Of a stretch of 64,000 nucleotides of DNA, positions 63,376 through 64,000 are shown in pieces. The position numbers and the translations under genes were made by a program. Location of the stretch: positions 2,914,001-2,978,000 of the forward strand of contig JARWSJ010000001.1 in assembly GCA_029906195.1 (NCBI GenBank). The letters are read 5' to 3'. Source of the DNA: Chitinophagaceae bacterium 26-R-25 (GTDB taxonomy: Bacteria > Bacteroidota > Bacteroidia > Chitinophagales > Chitinophagaceae). Within the stretch, counting starts at the first letter, position 1. Each line of letters opens with the position of its first letter. Below the pieces are notes generated by a model. The model was not told where the DNA came from and did not search any database. It saw only the letters and a program-made list of their open reading frames with translations.

Positions 63376-63900
63376 TTAGTTTTTTGATACTGATAAGTTT
63401 GATACATCGTATTTTGATACATCTGCTTTAAATGCAGGTGTTATTTGAGATGCAGCTATCACGCATTCTTTCGCTGCATCGTTGTCGCAACTTGCCTGGA
63501 CTATTTCACCGGCAGCCAACACGAGCTGTTTGCCTGCAGCGCCTTCAACGGTTACCTTCTGTTGGGTTTCGAATTTTTCTTTCCAGCTTACCGTTACTGC
63601 ATAATTGTTTTTATTGTCCACTTTAAGAAAAACGGTCTTCTGACCTTTGCAGTCTTTAATCACATAATAGATGTCTACTTTATTGGTGGACTTTGCAAGT
63701 GTCCATTGCTCATCGGCGTTAGGCGTTGAAATGATTTTGTTTGTGGATGAAGAAGCATGTTTGCCATTGCCTGATTGAAGAGGAGCAATGAAACAAAATG
63801 AAACGGCAAGCAATAAAACAGTTCTTAGTAAGTGTGGGCTTTGACTGGCAAGCCATCTGGCGACGGATGATTTCCCGGTATCGCAAATTTTCTTAACCAT
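63376..63900 (-). CDS. Exported protein of unknown function
   Basis: The protein has 174 residues. A long n-region precedes a hydrophobic signal (HLLRTVLLLAVSFCFIAPLQ), giving a cut near residue 42. The mature part is beta-rich: KVDIYYVIKDCKGQKTVFLK near residue 75, then NYAVTVSWKEKFETQ and a Cys-rich end (ASCDNDAAKECVIA) with three Cys in all, where two may pair. No family is recognised. It lies 31 bases upstream of the large T9SS cargo on the same strand, so the two are probably co-transcribed. Bases 63901-64000 show no gene. Confidence 0.7.
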   Translation of the reverse strand: MVKKICDTGKSSVARWLASQSPHLLRTVLLLAVSFCFIAPLQSGNGKHASSSTNKIISTPNADEQWTLAKSTNKVDIYYVIKDCKGQKTVFLKVDNKNNYAVTVSWKEKFETQQKVTVEGAAGKQLVLAAGEIVQASCDNDAAKECVIAASQITPAFKADVSKYDVSNLSVSKN

Positions 63901-64000
63901 ACAATTTCTTTTTTAAGGTTATTGAAATAATTAAACTGACCGAGTGGTATAAACATAGAATTGCCACGGCGAATGATTACCATAGTTTCCACATGCGTTT

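Overview
The window looks like chromosomal DNA of a Bacteroidota member, most likely Chitinophagaceae or a close relative. The evidence is a type IX secretion (T9SS) sortase of the long PorU type next to a PorV/PorQ-family protein, a type III glutamine synthetase, a T9SS-sorted giant surface protein, a GH92 mannosidase, exported DUF1080 and Gfo/Idh/MocA proteins, and promoters of the Bacteroidota form TTTG-N19-TAnnTTTG (best example in front of a tRNA-Gln). The species cannot be named from sequence alone.

Layout. 1-4.1 kb: the 5' part of hldD, purL and a family 4 glycosyltransferase, all leftward. 4.2-12 kb: a polytopic membrane protein, glnN, a small exported protein, a TPR protein, and a ComA-like/aroE pair. 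12.2-14.6 kb: a lipoprotein cytochrome c, a HigB/HigA toxin-antitoxin pair and an exported dienelactone hydrolase. 14.9-19.4 kb: pyrG, yidC and a small exported protein. 19.4-25.6 kb: a glycan cluster (glycosyltransferase, radical SAM/SPASM, Gfo/Idh/MocA, GT39-like protein, acyltransferase 3). 25.6-31.8 kb: the PorU-like/PorV-like pair. 32-37.3 kb: tyrS, an APC transporter, DinB, tRNA-Gln, small proteins and a winged-helix regulator. 37.4-48.8 kb: a carbohydrate region with a tandem DUF1080 protein, two twin-arginine Gfo/Idh/MocA oxidoreductases, ApbE, a META protein, GH92, a basic secretory protein metallopeptidase and a LacI regulator. 48.9-56.7 kb: a leftward nucleotide-sugar run (DegT aminotransferase, ugd, UDP-xylose synthase-like, WbpO/TviB-like dehydrogenase, rfbB, rfbC, rfbD). 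57-64 kb: waaA, a conserved unknown, tdk, and a 1172-residue T9SS cargo with two C-type lectin-like domains.

How the genes fit together. hldD and waaA serve the LPS inner core. The 49-57 kb run should supply UDP-glucuronate, UDP-xylose, an N-acetyl-hexosaminuronate and dTDP-rhamnose for surface glycans, with rmlA absent from the window. A LacI-type palindrome, GTAAAACGwTTTAy, lies at GH92, at the basic secretory protein and near lacI, always against a TACATTT(G/A) -10-like box. This suggests a small mannose-glycoprotein regulon.

The most unusual structure is intergenic. At least fifteen elements are built from degenerate tandem 7- or 8-mers set as inverted arms around unrelated cores. Several sequence families occur (ATTGAAA, TTAATAA, ATTAGGA, GCGTTAA, ACTGAATA, ATTTGAGG and others). 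In nearly every arm, the strand that a ribosome would read on entering from outside carries a stop triplet in its unit. Because 7 and 8 are not multiples of 3, a few units give stops in all frames. About ten genes take their own stop codon from an arm. I regard this as the best candidate here for an undescribed system.
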